This document shows, in pieces, positions 1 to 7,098 of a stretch of DNA of 64,000 nt (the first letter of the stretch is position 1; every line of letters starts with the position of its first letter). The stretch is taken from NCBI GenBank assembly GCA_026708645.1, contig JAPOUM010000041.1, positions 1 to 64,000 of the forward strand, given 5' to 3'. The position numbers were made by a program, and so were the translations under genes. Origin of the DNA: Acidimicrobiaceae bacterium (GTDB lineage Bacteria; Actinomycetota; Acidimicrobiia; Acidimicrobiales; Aldehydirespiratoraceae). The notes under the pieces were generated by a model that ran no database searches, was not told the DNA's origin, and worked only from the letters and a program-made list of their open reading frames with translations.

Positions 1-49
1 CGGCCACCCAGTGCCCAAGCCGGATCATCAGCACTCTCTCAGCGTCCAT
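1..49 (-). CDS. Unknown ~130-aa protein, copy A (5' end only)
   Basis: The first 49 bases, read on the minus strand, encode MDAERVLMIRLGHWVA, identical to the first 16 residues of the two complete copies at 1822-2223 and 5169-5558. The rest lies outside the window. It diverges from the ImmA-type gene at 158, just as the other copies diverge from PD-(D/E)XK nuclease genes. The shared upstream TANNNT box supports this start. Confidence 0.75.
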   Translation of the reverse strand, partial: MDAERVLMIRLGHWVA

Positions 50-57
50 GCAGCCGA

Positions 58-63
58 ACTCTA
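58..63 (-). promoter_or_regulatory. -10 box of leaderless copy A
   Basis: TAGAGT on the minus strand lies 8 nt before the ATG of copy A. The other two copies have TAGGGT at the same distance, so the box is conserved while the flanks differ. Such a TANNNT box 7-8 nt from the start is typical of actinobacterial leaderless mRNAs. Confidence 0.5.
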
Positions 64-110
64 GTCCGCCGGTGGCCAGAGTCAGAGCCGACAGCTAGCA
101 AAAGCCGTTC

Positions 111-119
111 TGCTATACT
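111..119 (+). promoter_or_regulatory. Extended -10 promoter of the ImmA gene
   Basis: TGCTATACT is a perfect extended -10 (TGnTATAnT). Transcription would begin near 126 and place the AGAAGGA ribosome-binding site (144-150) in a short leader, which favours the ATG at 158 as the start codon. No good -35 is visible, as is usual for extended -10 promoters. Confidence 0.6.
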
Positions 120-157
120 ATCCCACTCTGCACGCACACATGGCGAGAAGGACCGTG

Positions 158-1303
158 ATGACCGTCCGAGTCGACGTTGCAGCGTCGTTGTACGCATGGG
201 CTTCGGAACGGTCGGGCCTCGACTCAAGCGAGCTCGCCCGCAAGTTCCCCAAGCTGCCGCAGTGGGAGAACGGCGATCAGCAGCCGACGCTGAAGCAGCT
301 CGAACAGTTTGCGAGAGCAACCCGAACTCCAGTGGGCTACTTCTTCTTGTCCGCGCCTCCCAACGATGAAGTTCCCATCGCCGATCTCCGCACGGTTGGC
401 GACAGAGGCATCCGTCGTGCGAGCCCCGACCTCCTAGACACGATCTACCAGTGCCAGCAGAGACAGGACTGGTATCACGATCACGCCCGCAGCATCGGAC
501 TGGACCCGATTCCCCGCATCGGCTCGCTGACGACGGCAACGCCCGTCGAGGAAGCGGCATCCGCAATGATCGACGAGATGTCGTTCTCGGTTGAGCGAAG
601 AGGGAAGAGCTGGACCGAAGCGTTCAGCCGTCTGCGCGACCAAGCCGAAGAAGGCGGCGTGCTCGTAATGGTCAGCGGCGTGGCGGGAAGCAACACTCGC
701 CGCAAACTCGATCCCAACGAGTTCAGAGGGTTCGCTCTCGCCGACCCTCTGGCCCCGCTCGTGTTCGTGAACGGCGCCGACACGAAAGCCGCGCAGATAT
801 TCACTCTGGTGCATGAACTTGCTCACCTCTGGCTGGGCGAGACCGCCCTTTCCGACATCGACTTGAGCGTTCAGGCCACTCACAAGACCGAACGCTGGTG
901 CAACGCCGTCGCCGCTCAAGTGCTAGTGCCTCTTGAGATGCTCCTAGCGGACTTCGATGACCGCGCGGACCTCACGGACGAACTTGAGCGCCTAGCACGC
1001 CAGTTCAAGTCAAGCACTCTCGCGGTGCTTCGCCGGGTGCATGAAGCCGGATACCTCGATTGGGATTCCTACCGGCAGGCCTATCGCGACGAGTTAAGGC
1101 GCGTCATGAGGCTGATCGACGCAAGAGGAGGCGGCGGCGACTTCTACAACACCCAGACGGCACGAGTCAGCAAGCGGTTCGCCCGATCCGTCATCACCAG
1201 CACTCTCGAGGGCCAGACGCTCTATACCGATGCGTTACAGATGCTCGGATTGAAGAAGCTCGCAACGTTCAACAACATGGGCGAGCGACTGGGAGTCATG
1301 TGA
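158..1303 (+). CDS. HTH-type ImmA/IrrE family metallo-endopeptidase
   Basis: This 381-aa protein has a short N-terminal region resembling the HTH-like segment of XRE/ImmA proteins (about residues 1-60, with the typical phrase PQWENGDQQPTLKQLEQFA). A C-terminal ImmA/IrrE peptidase domain carries the zinc motif HELAH (HExxH, about residue 225). The family cleaves or binds repressors, and several members act as the antitoxin-like half of toxin-antitoxin pairs. The stop codon overlaps the start of the PIN-like gene (ATGTGA), so the two are translationally coupled. The ATG at 140 is in frame, but ATG 158 has AGAAGGA 7 nt upstream and matches the usual family N-terminus (MTVRVDV). The pair sits at the edge of a cassette-like island. 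Function in defence or stabilisation is inference. Confidence 0.85.
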   Translation: MTVRVDVAASLYAWASERSGLDSSELARKFPKLPQWENGDQQPTLKQLEQFARATRTPVGYFFLSAPPNDEVPIADLRTVGDRGIRRASPDLLDTIYQCQQRQDWYHDHARSIGLDPIPRIGSLTTATPVEEAASAMIDEMSFSVERRGKSWTEAFSRLRDQAEEGGVLVMVSGVAGSNTRRKLDPNEFRGFALADPLAPLVFVNGADTKAAQIFTLVHELAHLWLGETALSDIDLSVQATHKTERWCNAVAAQVLVPLEMLLADFDDRADLTDELERLARQFKSSTLAVLRRVHEAGYLDWDSYRQAYRDELRRVMRLIDARGGGGDFYNTQTARVSKRFARSVITSTLEGQTLYTDALQMLGLKKLATFNNMGERLGVM

Positions 1304-1794
1304 CCAAGTACCTATTGGATACGAACGTATTCATCCAAGCGAAGAATCTCCATTACGGCTTCGACTTCTGCCCTGCATTCTGGGACTGGCTAGATGAGCA
1401 GAACAGCGTCGGCAAGGTGTGCAGCATCGAACAGGTCGGTGACGAGATCCTTGCCGGCGACGATGAGCTTGCAGAGTGGGCGAGACAACGCCCGGGCTTT
1501 TTCATGCCTCCAGACCAAGCGACAGCTCCGAGCCTCGGCGAACTGAGCCACTGGGCCAATGGGGCCGAGTACGAACCGGCTGGCGTCGACGTGTTCCTGC
1601 ATTCACCCGACTACCACCTTGTGGCACAGGCGCACGCACGGGGCTGCGTCGTTGTCACTCACGAGATCTTCAGCCCGTCAACGAAGAGGATCAAAATCCC
1701 GAACGCCTGCTTGGGAGTTGAAGTCAAGTACGTCAACCCGTATCAGATGCTCCGATCAGAGCGAGCACGCTTCATCCTCAATCGCTCGCTTTAG
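1300..1794 (+). CDS. DUF4411 PIN-like toxin-family protein
   Basis: This 164-aa protein starts at a GTG that overlaps the stop of the ImmA gene. It begins KYLLDTNVFIQAKN, the first acidic motif (LDTN) of PIN-domain ribonucleases, and has later conserved acidic residues (E46 region, and DYHLVAQA near 110). The layout matches the DUF4411 family, which is regularly encoded with ImmA/IrrE partners and regarded as toxin-like. RNA cleavage is expected from the fold but not shown. The last ~10 codons (RARFILNRSL) recur as a broken remnant at 5107-5136, where the duplicated segment begins. A strong hairpin follows nine bases after the stop. Confidence 0.8.
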   Translation: MTKYLLDTNVFIQAKNLHYGFDFCPAFWDWLDEQNSVGKVCSIEQVGDEILAGDDELAEWARQRPGFFMPPDQATAPSLGELSHWANGAEYEPAGVDVFLHSPDYHLVAQAHARGCVVVTHEIFSPSTKRIKIPNACLGVEVKYVNPYQMLRSERARFILNRSL

Positions 1795-1802
1795 CCCGGG
1801 AT

Positions 1803-1833
1803 CCCCCGCGCCTGCGGGCTGTTAGCGCGGGGG
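1803..1833. terminator. Bidirectional terminator-like hairpin
   Basis: CCCCCGCGC (1803-1811) pairs perfectly with GCGCGGGGG (1825-1833) around a 13-nt loop. It lies between the converging PIN-like gene and the unknown minus-strand gene and contains the latter's stop codon. No U-tract follows, as is common in actinobacteria. The corresponding left arm in the second repeat copy (about 5150) is degenerate. Confidence 0.6.
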
Positions 1834-2223
1834 CCAGTAGAGCACTGGACTCTGGTTGCCCTTCTGAAAGTGGATCCGGCGTCCCGACGGACCGACCCAT
1901 TTGTCGTGGACTGGTCCGCTGGTTATGGGTGTGGCCGTGAAGGCCCAACGTCCGTCCAGAGGCCCGTTCTGAAGCTGCGTCCAGTCGCCGATCTCCACCA
2001 CGATACGGGTTATGCCCTGATGCACAGCGACCGCATGCTGGATGCCTTCCCACTCCACACGCGCCGGATTGATCCGCCACCATGCTCGCATCGAATCGAC
2101 CAACTCTCTATGAGACATACCGTCGCGGTAACCGACTCCTGAGCGATAGCTGCCAGGCTCAATCTCATCGCTCGCGGCAACCCAGTGCCCAAGCCGGATC
2201 ATCAGCACTCTCTCAGCGTCCAT
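1822..2223 (-). CDS. Unknown 133-aa protein, copy B
   Basis: This is a 133-aa soluble protein with no signal peptide or membrane segment and no family I recognise. It is 129-133 aa in both complete copies. The best conserved parts are the N-terminus (MDAERVLMIRLGHWVA), a central stretch around GITRIVVEIGDW and a C-terminal block containing TPITSGPVHDKWVGPSGRRI and ending PVLYWPPR. Conservation of these blocks, while the repeat copies otherwise drift, suggests the protein is under selection. All three copies point away from a defence-like gene across a short shared promoter region, so a role linked to those genes is possible but unproven. Confidence 0.75.
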   Translation of the reverse strand: MDAERVLMIRLGHWVAASDEIEPGSYRSGVGYRDGMSHRELVDSMRAWWRINPARVEWEGIQHAVAVHQGITRIVVEIGDWTQLQNGPLDGRWAFTATPITSGPVHDKWVGPSGRRIHFQKGNQSPVLYWPPR

Positions 2224-2231
2224 GCAGCCTA

Positions 2232-2237
2232 ACCCTA
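2232..2237 (-). promoter_or_regulatory. -10 box of leaderless copy B
   Basis: TAGGGT on the minus strand ends 8 nt before the ATG of the unknown gene. The same arrangement occurs at 5567-5572 for copy C and, as TAGAGT, at 58-63 for copy A. Confidence 0.5.
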
Positions 2238-2343
2238 GCCTGTCAGTTCAGACGAAGCAGCCCGAGTGCGGTCGCCTTGGTTGGGAGGTCGCCGAGACTT
2301 CGTGATCCAGCCCGTCCAACGCAGGCAAGACAGAGGACCGGCC

Positions 2344-2352
2344 TGCTATATT
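2344..2352 (+). promoter_or_regulatory. Extended -10 of the truncated nuclease gene
   Basis: TGCTATATT fits the extended -10 consensus and is repeated identically before the intact copy (5679-5687). A GGAGG ribosome-binding site follows at 2378-2382, five bases before ATG 2387. Confidence 0.55.
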
Positions 2353-2386
2353 CTCCTGCGGTCGTTGATTGCTTCCGGAGGCTCCG

Positions 2387-2947
2387 ATGCACACTGAATC
2401 CAGCCTGCTGGCCCACCTGGTGCCCAGACTCACGCGTAACGTCGAGGACGCCGCGACGGATGCACTGGCCTTCATCCTCAACAAATCCGAGGAATGCCGC
2501 GGCGCACTGGAAAAGCTTCTGAGCGATCAGAGTGGTGAGCAAGGCTTCGCTCTAAGCCCTCTTACCAGATTCCAGACTCAGTTGAACTTTGAGGGCGGGT
2601 GGATTCCCGACATGGTCGGCTACGACCGCAGCGGCGCAGTGAGGCTGGCGGAGGAGTCGAAGTTCTGGGCCGCTCTGCTGGAAGGGCAGGTCTGCGGCTA
2701 CCTCAACCTATTGGCGGCGCCAGGACCGGGGGGGCTGCTGTTCATCGCGCCGGGCACCCGGATCGCGACCCTGTGGGCCGAGATCGAGCGCGAGTTGACT
2801 ACAAATCTCAAGCTAGATTGCCTGAAATCAGTCGAAGCCGGAGAGGAAGTCGGCCATGACCGGCGCCCGCGCGATCACAGGCTGGCCCTGATCGCGCTCG
2901 GACCCGAAGCCCGCCCGCTCGGCCAGATCCGCGAAGGCGTCCACTAG
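2387..2947 (+). pseudogene. Truncated PD-(D/E)XK nuclease-family gene
   Basis: The first ~142 codons match the intact gene at 5722-6876, including the region of the acidic and E-x-K residues (PDMVGYD followed by EESKFW). Near 2812 the homology stops and the frame runs on into unrelated sequence that is antisense to a hisS fragment, ending at 2947. The product would keep the putative nuclease core (about residues 60-140) but lose the remaining ~245 residues. It could still be made, because the promoter and ribosome-binding site are intact. I treat it as a pseudogene created by the recombination that left the duplication. Confidence 0.8.
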
Positions 2948-3022
2948 GCGCCGTCTTCTCCCCGACTCCGGCGGCAGAAGATCGCGAGTGCCCACCGGGG
3001 CACGGAACAAGGGCTGAGCCAC
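2894..3022 (-). pseudogene. hisS: 5' fragment of histidyl-tRNA synthetase gene
   Basis: The minus strand from GTG 3022 encodes a run with FRAPVGTRDLLPPES followed by RLVDAFADLAERAGFG, the characteristic start of bacterial HisRS (its first helix and the GTRDxLPPE motif). Homology stops after about 43 codons and nothing resembling the rest of HisRS follows. A TAGCCT box lies 8 nt before this GTG, so the leaderless promoter seems preserved. In many actinobacteria hisS lies just downstream of rel on the same strand. Here the fragment has the right orientation but sits ~5 kb beyond rel (8113-10362), consistent with an insertion between the two. An intact hisS must exist elsewhere, as the enzyme is essential. 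Confidence 0.7.
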
Positions 3023-3058
3023 GACATCGCAGGCTACCGCCATCGCTGTCGCGGGCCT

Positions 3059-3079
3059 GTCAAGCGTGCATGGCTTGAC
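3059..3079. repeat. Short inverted repeat upstream of hisS fragment
   Basis: GTCAAGC (3059-3065) and GCTTGAC (3073-3079) form a 7-bp inverted repeat around GTGCATG. It lies in the upstream region of the hisS fragment and could be an operator. From 3080 to 3266 the strand is very G/T-rich with no convincing gene. Confidence 0.3.
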
Positions 3080-3266
3080 GGCTGGGTTGGTGGTGTGGTA
3101 CAAGTGGTGTTGTGAGGTTCGGCTCGGGTCGTGTCGGTGTTTGGTCGGTCAAGGGCTTGTCGTGGTTGGTGGCGGTTTGTGTGGTGGTGTCGGGTTTGGC
3201 GGGGTTTCCGGGTTTTGAGGATCTCGGGGTTGCGGGTTCTTTGGGGGTTGACCGGGCGCAGGCGCA

Positions 3267-3704
3267 GTGACGACGGCGTCTGTGACGGTGGTGTATTCGT
3301 GTGCGTCGGGTCGTCTGTCGGGCCGCAGCTGCATACTGACCGCAACGACCGTGGTGACGAGAACATACCGCTGCGACGCGGGCTGGACGCGCAGCGGTTC
3401 GACATGTTCGCGAACGACCACCTCAACACGGAGAGCAACCGCGAGCGTCCGTTACTCGTGCAACAGAGGCCGCCTGTCAGGATGGAATAATACGATAAGG
3501 GAAGCAGCAGATAACCAATTTTATAAAGATCTAAGTAAGTTATGTCATGCTACTCAAGACTCCGTTTCAGAGACGCACAGCTACTATACATGGTCTTTGA
3601 ATAGTGACCAAACGGAAGCATGTCGTGACACAGCAATCACTATCTACTTTGGCGTCAGCACATACAAAATGTCAAAGATTATTTATACGAATAATCAACT
3701 ATAA
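3267..3704 (+). CDS. Chimeric ORF with Cys-rich repeats
   Basis: From a GTG at 3267 an open frame of 145 codons begins with about two and a half copies of a Cys/Gly/Ser-rich repeat (YSCASGRLSG, then YRCDAGWTRSGSTC, then YSCNRGRLSG), of the YxCxxGxxxSGxxC type found in secreted repeat proteins. At about 3490 composition shifts sharply from GC-rich to AT-rich and the last ~70 residues resemble nothing I know. There is no signal peptide and no good ribosome-binding site. It is probably a broken end of a longer secreted repeat protein joined to foreign DNA rather than a functional gene. Confidence 0.4.
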   Translation: MTTASVTVVYSCASGRLSGRSCILTATTVVTRTYRCDAGWTRSGSTCSRTTTSTRRATASVRYSCNRGRLSGWNNTIREAADNQFYKDLSKLCHATQDSVSETHSYYTWSLNSDQTEACRDTAITIYFGVSTYKMSKIIYTNNQL

Positions 3705-4560
3705 TAAGGTCAAGGTATGCTATGGCTACAGAAGTATTAAATAGACTAGCGGTTGCACTTTGTGTCTTTCTATGCTTAATAGCATGTTCGGAAAACAGCA
3801 ACACACAAAGTTCTACCAAATCCGTCCGTTATGGAGTGGCTAATGTTGATAACTATGTTAATAATGATAATTATGTCAATAAAAGAGGATATACTGAAGA
3901 AGAAAAAAGAGGATACACTGAAGAAGAAATTGGTATTTCTGATATTGTTGATGATTACATCAATGATGATCATATCTTAGTTCACTACCGCACCTATGAA
4001 GCACGCAGTGAAGCAGATTTAGCCAAAATAGAGTCTGAATGGGAACCGGGAAGCCCGTTGGCACGTGATCGTATACTATTTGAAAACAGAGCGCGCTGGG
4101 TGCTCAGAATGGCAGACGAGGAGCGGCCCCTAGAAGTTGAAACGGCTGTGAACACTCTTCAGAAAGCTTTTTATCAATCTTTAGATATCTGTACAGAACG
4201 TTCACAATGGCCCGAGATAAAATTCTATACTGAGAGTTCAAATGGCTATATTCTCAAGAGTTTCCAAAATCACTACATAATGACACTAGATGAGTTCTTG
4301 GATTTTCGGCATGAATGTCACAAATATGCTGCAGACTATCCAACGTTAAATCCACTACATCGTGACGAATTGATCAAAATTCGACGAGATTATTATACGG
4401 AATCCTTACGTGAATGGATGCTCACTATCCCAGAAACTGTTGTACCAATTGATTATGAAAATAGCATCAACCACCCATACGTAGACTACTTACGATTGGT
4501 ATGTCTTGAAGAAGGAGATCCCGAGGAATGCGCTCGCTCTGAAGGCATCACACTTGAATG
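3490..4560. other. AT-rich foreign-looking segment
   Basis: Over about 1.07 kb the base composition falls far below that of every neighbour. A/T-ending codons dominate (runs such as AATGATAATTATG), whereas genes on both sides use almost only G/C-ending codons. The boundaries are sharp, at about 3490 and 4560. The lipoprotein gene at 3722 lies wholly within it. This is the clearest sign of recent horizontal transfer in the window. Confidence 0.75.
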
Positions 4561-4561
4561 A
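3722..4561 (+). CDS. AT-rich predicted lipoprotein of unknown function
   Basis: This 279-aa protein has a classic lipoprotein signal: a basic start, the hydrophobic core LAVALCVFLCLIAC and a lipobox cysteine near residue 22. It should be exported and lipid-anchored on the outer face of the membrane. Just after the anchor come two short tandem repeats (NYVNNDNYVN and KRGYTEEEKRGYTEEE), followed by a mostly helical, acidic body rich in aromatic residues. I recognise no family. The whole gene is AT-rich, unlike its surroundings. The next gene, for a pilin-like protein, overlaps its 3' end, suggesting co-translation. A surface or envelope role is inferred only from the signal and neighbour. Confidence 0.7.
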   Translation: MATEVLNRLAVALCVFLCLIACSENSNTQSSTKSVRYGVANVDNYVNNDNYVNKRGYTEEEKRGYTEEEIGISDIVDDYINDDHILVHYRTYEARSEADLAKIESEWEPGSPLARDRILFENRARWVLRMADEERPLEVETAVNTLQKAFYQSLDICTERSQWPEIKFYTESSNGYILKSFQNHYIMTLDEFLDFRHECHKYAADYPTLNPLHRDELIKIRRDYYTESLREWMLTIPETVVPIDYENSINHPYVDYLRLVCLEEGDPEECARSEGITLE

Positions 4562-4973
4562 ACCCAGCAACATCCACCGGCGACAGAATCGGCGACGCAG
4601 CCATGTGCGCGACGCCGGGCTCACCTCGCTGGAATGGCTGCTGATAGTCGCAGCCATCGCAGGACTCGCTGCCGTAGCGGTCGTGCTGGTGCAAACCGTG
4701 GTCGACAACACAGCCGAGAACATGGCCGACCACAACCCCCGCCAAGAAGCAGCAGACTTCGCCGCAAACGAACTCACAACACGATGGCAACAAGAAACCC
4801 CCAACTCCGCCAGTGAAGCACGACGCTTGAACCGGCGCTACACAGAACGATGCCAACGAATCGGAATCCTCTACCCCGAAATCAACCTAGAAGCATCCGC
4901 CAAAGCAGGACTCTACGAAAACGGAACCGAAGGCTGGAGAAACAACGGCCTGCCAGTATGCACACTCGCGTAA
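4554..4973 (+). CDS. Flp/type IVb pilin-like protein
   Basis: The protein has a basic leader ending in DAG, then LTSLEWLLIVAAIAGLAA: a glycine cleavage site, a glutamate at position +5 and a long hydrophobic stretch, which is the class III (Flp/TadE-like) prepilin signature. The remaining ~110 residues are hydrophilic with two cysteines. Start choice is uncertain: TTG 4554 overlaps the lipoprotein stop, TTG 4506 is further upstream and GTG 4605 would give a very short leader. No pilus assembly or prepilin peptidase gene is in the window, so it depends on machinery elsewhere. The composition is GC-rich again. Confidence 0.6.
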   Translation: MNEPSNIHRRQNRRRSHVRDAGLTSLEWLLIVAAIAGLAAVAVVLVQTVVDNTAENMADHNPRQEAADFAANELTTRWQQETPNSASEARRLNRRYTERCQRIGILYPEINLEASAKAGLYENGTEGWRNNGLPVCTLA

Positions 4974-5168
4974 CAAAGCATCGCCGTAGCAGCGCCATGC
5001 GCTCAGAGAGCAAAGACGACTATGGACACCAAGCGAGACACTCCGTCCTCAGCCGCACGCCGCTGCGACACTAGAAATCGCACCCAGTGGCGGTCATCAG
5101 GAACAGAACGAGCACGCTTCATCCTCAATCGCTCGCCTCAGCCCGAATCCCTCGGTGCCTGCGGGCTG

Positions 5169-5558
5169 CTAGCGCGGGGGCCAGTAGAGCACCGGATTCT
5201 GACTGCCTCTCTTGAACTGGATCCGGCGTCCCGACGGCCCGACCCACTTGTCGTGGACTGGTCCGCTGGTTATGGGTGTGGCAGTGAACGACCAGCGCCC
5301 GTTCTGAGGACCGATCCAGTCGCCGATCTCCACCACGATACGGGTGATGCCCCGATGCGCAGCGACCGCATGCTGAATGCCTTCATACTCCACACGCTTC
5401 GGATTGATCCGCCACCACATCCGCATCGAATCGACCAACTCTCTTTGCGACATGCCGTAGCGGTAACCGTACCCTGAGGCAACATAGCCAGGCTCGATCT
5501 CATAGCTCGCGGCCACCCAGTGCCCAAGCCGGATCATCAGCACTCTCTCAGCGTCCAT
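5169..5558 (-). CDS. Unknown 129-aa protein, copy C
   Basis: This is a complete paralogue of the gene at 1822-2223, clearly homologous along its whole length and nearly identical at the N-terminal 16 and C-terminal ~30 residues. Most changes lie around residues 20-35 and 80-90, where copy B has four extra residues. The start is fixed by the TAGGGT box 8 nt upstream. It diverges from the intact PD-(D/E)XK gene. No domain is recognised. The duplication at the DNA level is recent, yet the two proteins have diverged more than the intergenic DNA beside them, which suggests recombination or diversifying change within the coding part. Confidence 0.75.
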   Translation of the reverse strand: MDAERVLMIRLGHWVAASYEIEPGYVASGYGYRYGMSQRELVDSMRMWWRINPKRVEYEGIQHAVAAHRGITRIVVEIGDWIGPQNGRWSFTATPITSGPVHDKWVGPSGRRIQFKRGSQNPVLYWPPR

Positions 5559-5678
5559 GCAGCCTAACCCTAGCCTGTCAGTTCAGACGAAGCAGCCCGA
5601 GTGCGGTCGCCTTGGTTGGGAGGTCGCCGAGACTTCGTGATCCAGCCCGTCCAACGCAGGCAAGACAGAGGACCGGCC

Positions 5679-5687
5679 TGCTATATT
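5679..5687 (+). promoter_or_regulatory. Extended -10 of the intact nuclease gene
   Basis: TGCTATATT is identical to the copy at 2344-2352. GGAGG lies five bases before ATG 5722. Confidence 0.55.
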
Positions 5688-5721
5688 CTCCTGCGGTCGT
5701 TGATTGCTTCCGGAGGCTCCG

Positions 5722-6876
5722 ATGCACACTGAATCCAGCCTGCTGGCCCACCTGGTGCCCAGACTCACGCGTAACGTCGAGGACGCCGCGACGGATGCAC
5801 TGGCCTTCATCCTCAACAAATCCGAGGAATGCCGCGGCGCACTGGAAAAGCTTCTGAGCGATCAGAGTGGCGAGCAGGACTTCGCCCTAGGCCCTCTCAC
5901 CAGATTCCGGACTCAGGTGAACTTTGAGGGCGTTGAGGGCAAGTTGCGTCCCGACATGATCGGCTACGACCGCAGCGGCGCGGTGAGGCTGGTGGAGGAG
6001 TCGAAGTTCGGGGCAAGACTGCTGAAGGGGCAAGCCAGCGGCTTCATCGATCAATTGGAGGAACCAGGGCCGGGGTGCCTGCTGTTCATCGCTCCAGGCA
6101 CCCGGATCACGACCTTGTGGGCCGAGATCGAGTGCGAACTGACCACTGATCTCAAGCCGGTTCTCCTGGAATTGACTGAGACCGGCGATCGTATGCGACG
6201 AGCCGCAATCAAATACGCCAGGACGCGTGTGCCACCTGTCGACACCGCCGATGAACAAGTATCGAGCGACGCCGAAGCAGCCGAATACACCGAGAAGCGA
6301 GTGATTCTCATCAGCTGGGACCTGCTGCTGGACTGTCTGGCCGAGGCCGCTCCGGCTGCTGATTCTCAGACCGCGTCCAACATCGGGCAGCTCCGCGGGC
6401 TTACCGACGAGCAAGACCTATGCGCCTTCAAACCCATTCGTAAAGCGGAACTAGACCCTTCATTCGGCCGGCAAATGTGTTGGTTCAACCAGCTCGTCGA
6501 CGACATGATCGCACATGGCCGCAGAGAAGGATGGCTATCTACCGAAGGCCTCAGGCCGACGCAGTCGCGAAACGGATACGGGCACTACTTCCGTTTCTTG
6601 GATGACTCGAAGGCTGTCGAGCATCACGAACACTGCCTGTGTGTGAGTTTGCGTCATTGGGCTAAGCACGGCGACACGCCCTTGTGGCTCAAGATCGATT
6701 CCAGAGCCGAAGCAGTCCATAACCTGGGTGGCAGCGACCCTGCGCTGACCGTGTTCGAGGGCGGTAGCGGCAGTGCGTGGACACCGATCCGTCTCACAAC
6801 CGGCGTCGGATACCACCGCGTCTTAGATGACGCGTCAGCTCAAATGCAAAGAAATCTCAAAATCCTCGCCAAGTAG
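5722..6876 (+). CDS. PD-(D/E)XK nuclease superfamily protein
   Basis: This 384-aa soluble protein has a PD-(D/E)XK-like core in its N-terminal third: PDMIGYD supplies the acidic residue, EESKFG the E-x-K, and LLFIAPGTRITTLWAE the following conserved strand and helix. Proteins with this layout are common as single genes in actinobacterial accessory regions and are thought to be nucleases of defence or conflict systems. The C-terminal ~240 residues, which include several Trp/His-rich stretches, are unfamiliar and may sense or bind a target. GGAGG precedes ATG 5722. Function against phage or plasmids is inference. Confidence 0.7.
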   Translation: MHTESSLLAHLVPRLTRNVEDAATDALAFILNKSEECRGALEKLLSDQSGEQDFALGPLTRFRTQVNFEGVEGKLRPDMIGYDRSGAVRLVEESKFGARLLKGQASGFIDQLEEPGPGCLLFIAPGTRITTLWAEIECELTTDLKPVLLELTETGDRMRRAAIKYARTRVPPVDTADEQVSSDAEAAEYTEKRVILISWDLLLDCLAEAAPAADSQTASNIGQLRGLTDEQDLCAFKPIRKAELDPSFGRQMCWFNQLVDDMIAHGRREGWLSTEGLRPTQSRNGYGHYFRFLDDSKAVEHHEHCLCVSLRHWAKHGDTPLWLKIDSRAEAVHNLGGSDPALTVFEGGSGSAWTPIRLTTGVGYHRVLDDASAQMQRNLKILAK

Positions 6877-7034
6877 CTGTCGGTTTGCGTGAGGCTGGCG
6901 CACTCGGGACCGCTGTGGTGGTCGTCGTAGGTGCTGTGGGCTTGGTGTCTGACGGCGTGCAGGTCACCCCCGTCGCCGCTCTCGGTGCCTGACACAGCTA
7001 GCAGGATCATCGCCGCCGCCAACCTGAGACGCAT
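6840..7034 (-). CDS. Possible small secreted protein
   Basis: A 64-codon minus-strand frame starts with a short basic, hydrophobic, signal-like stretch (MRLRLAAAMILLAVSG) and then a His-rich segment (HAVRHQAHSTYDDHHS). It overlaps the 3' end of the nuclease gene tail to tail. No ribosome-binding site or -10 box stands out. The TQTDS near its end resembles the TQTDG tail of the small frame at 7788-7925, so both may derive from one 3' sequence. This could be a real small gene or a remnant. Confidence 0.3.
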   Translation of the reverse strand: MRLRLAAAMILLAVSGTESGDGGDLHAVRHQAHSTYDDHHSGPECASLTQTDSYLARILRFLCI

Positions 7035-7098
7035 ACAGCCGTCAGCGAGAGTGACGCTGCACCTCTAAACCTCTAAGCGTGACTAGCCTTGCTCAGCA

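Larger units (their letters stand above)
1760..2812. repeat. ~1.05-kb direct duplication, copy 1
   Basis: From the last codons of the PIN-like gene, through the unknown minus-strand gene, into the first ~140 codons of the nuclease gene, this segment is closely repeated at 5107-6166. The stretch 2210-2540 is nearly base-for-base identical to 5545-5875, while the unknown gene itself has drifted. Identity ends abruptly near 2812, where the nuclease gene is broken. Confidence 0.85.
5107..6166. repeat. ~1.05-kb direct duplication, copy 2
   Basis: This is the partner of 1760-2812. It opens with a remnant of the PIN-like gene's last codons (encoding ERARFILNRS) and then carries the unknown gene and the intact nuclease gene. 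The sequence before it (4974-5106) holds no convincing gene. Confidence 0.85.

Noticed and set aside
1060-1299. Longer N-terminus for the PIN-like protein running back into the ImmA gene
   Set aside because: That stretch is an out-of-frame reading of ImmA. The family start KYLLDTN follows directly after the GTG at 1300.
3776-3973. Minus-strand frame rich in Ile/Phe/Ser inside the lipoprotein gene
   Set aside because: It is an antisense reading of AT-rich repeats. The plus-strand gene has a clear lipoprotein signal and a longer frame.
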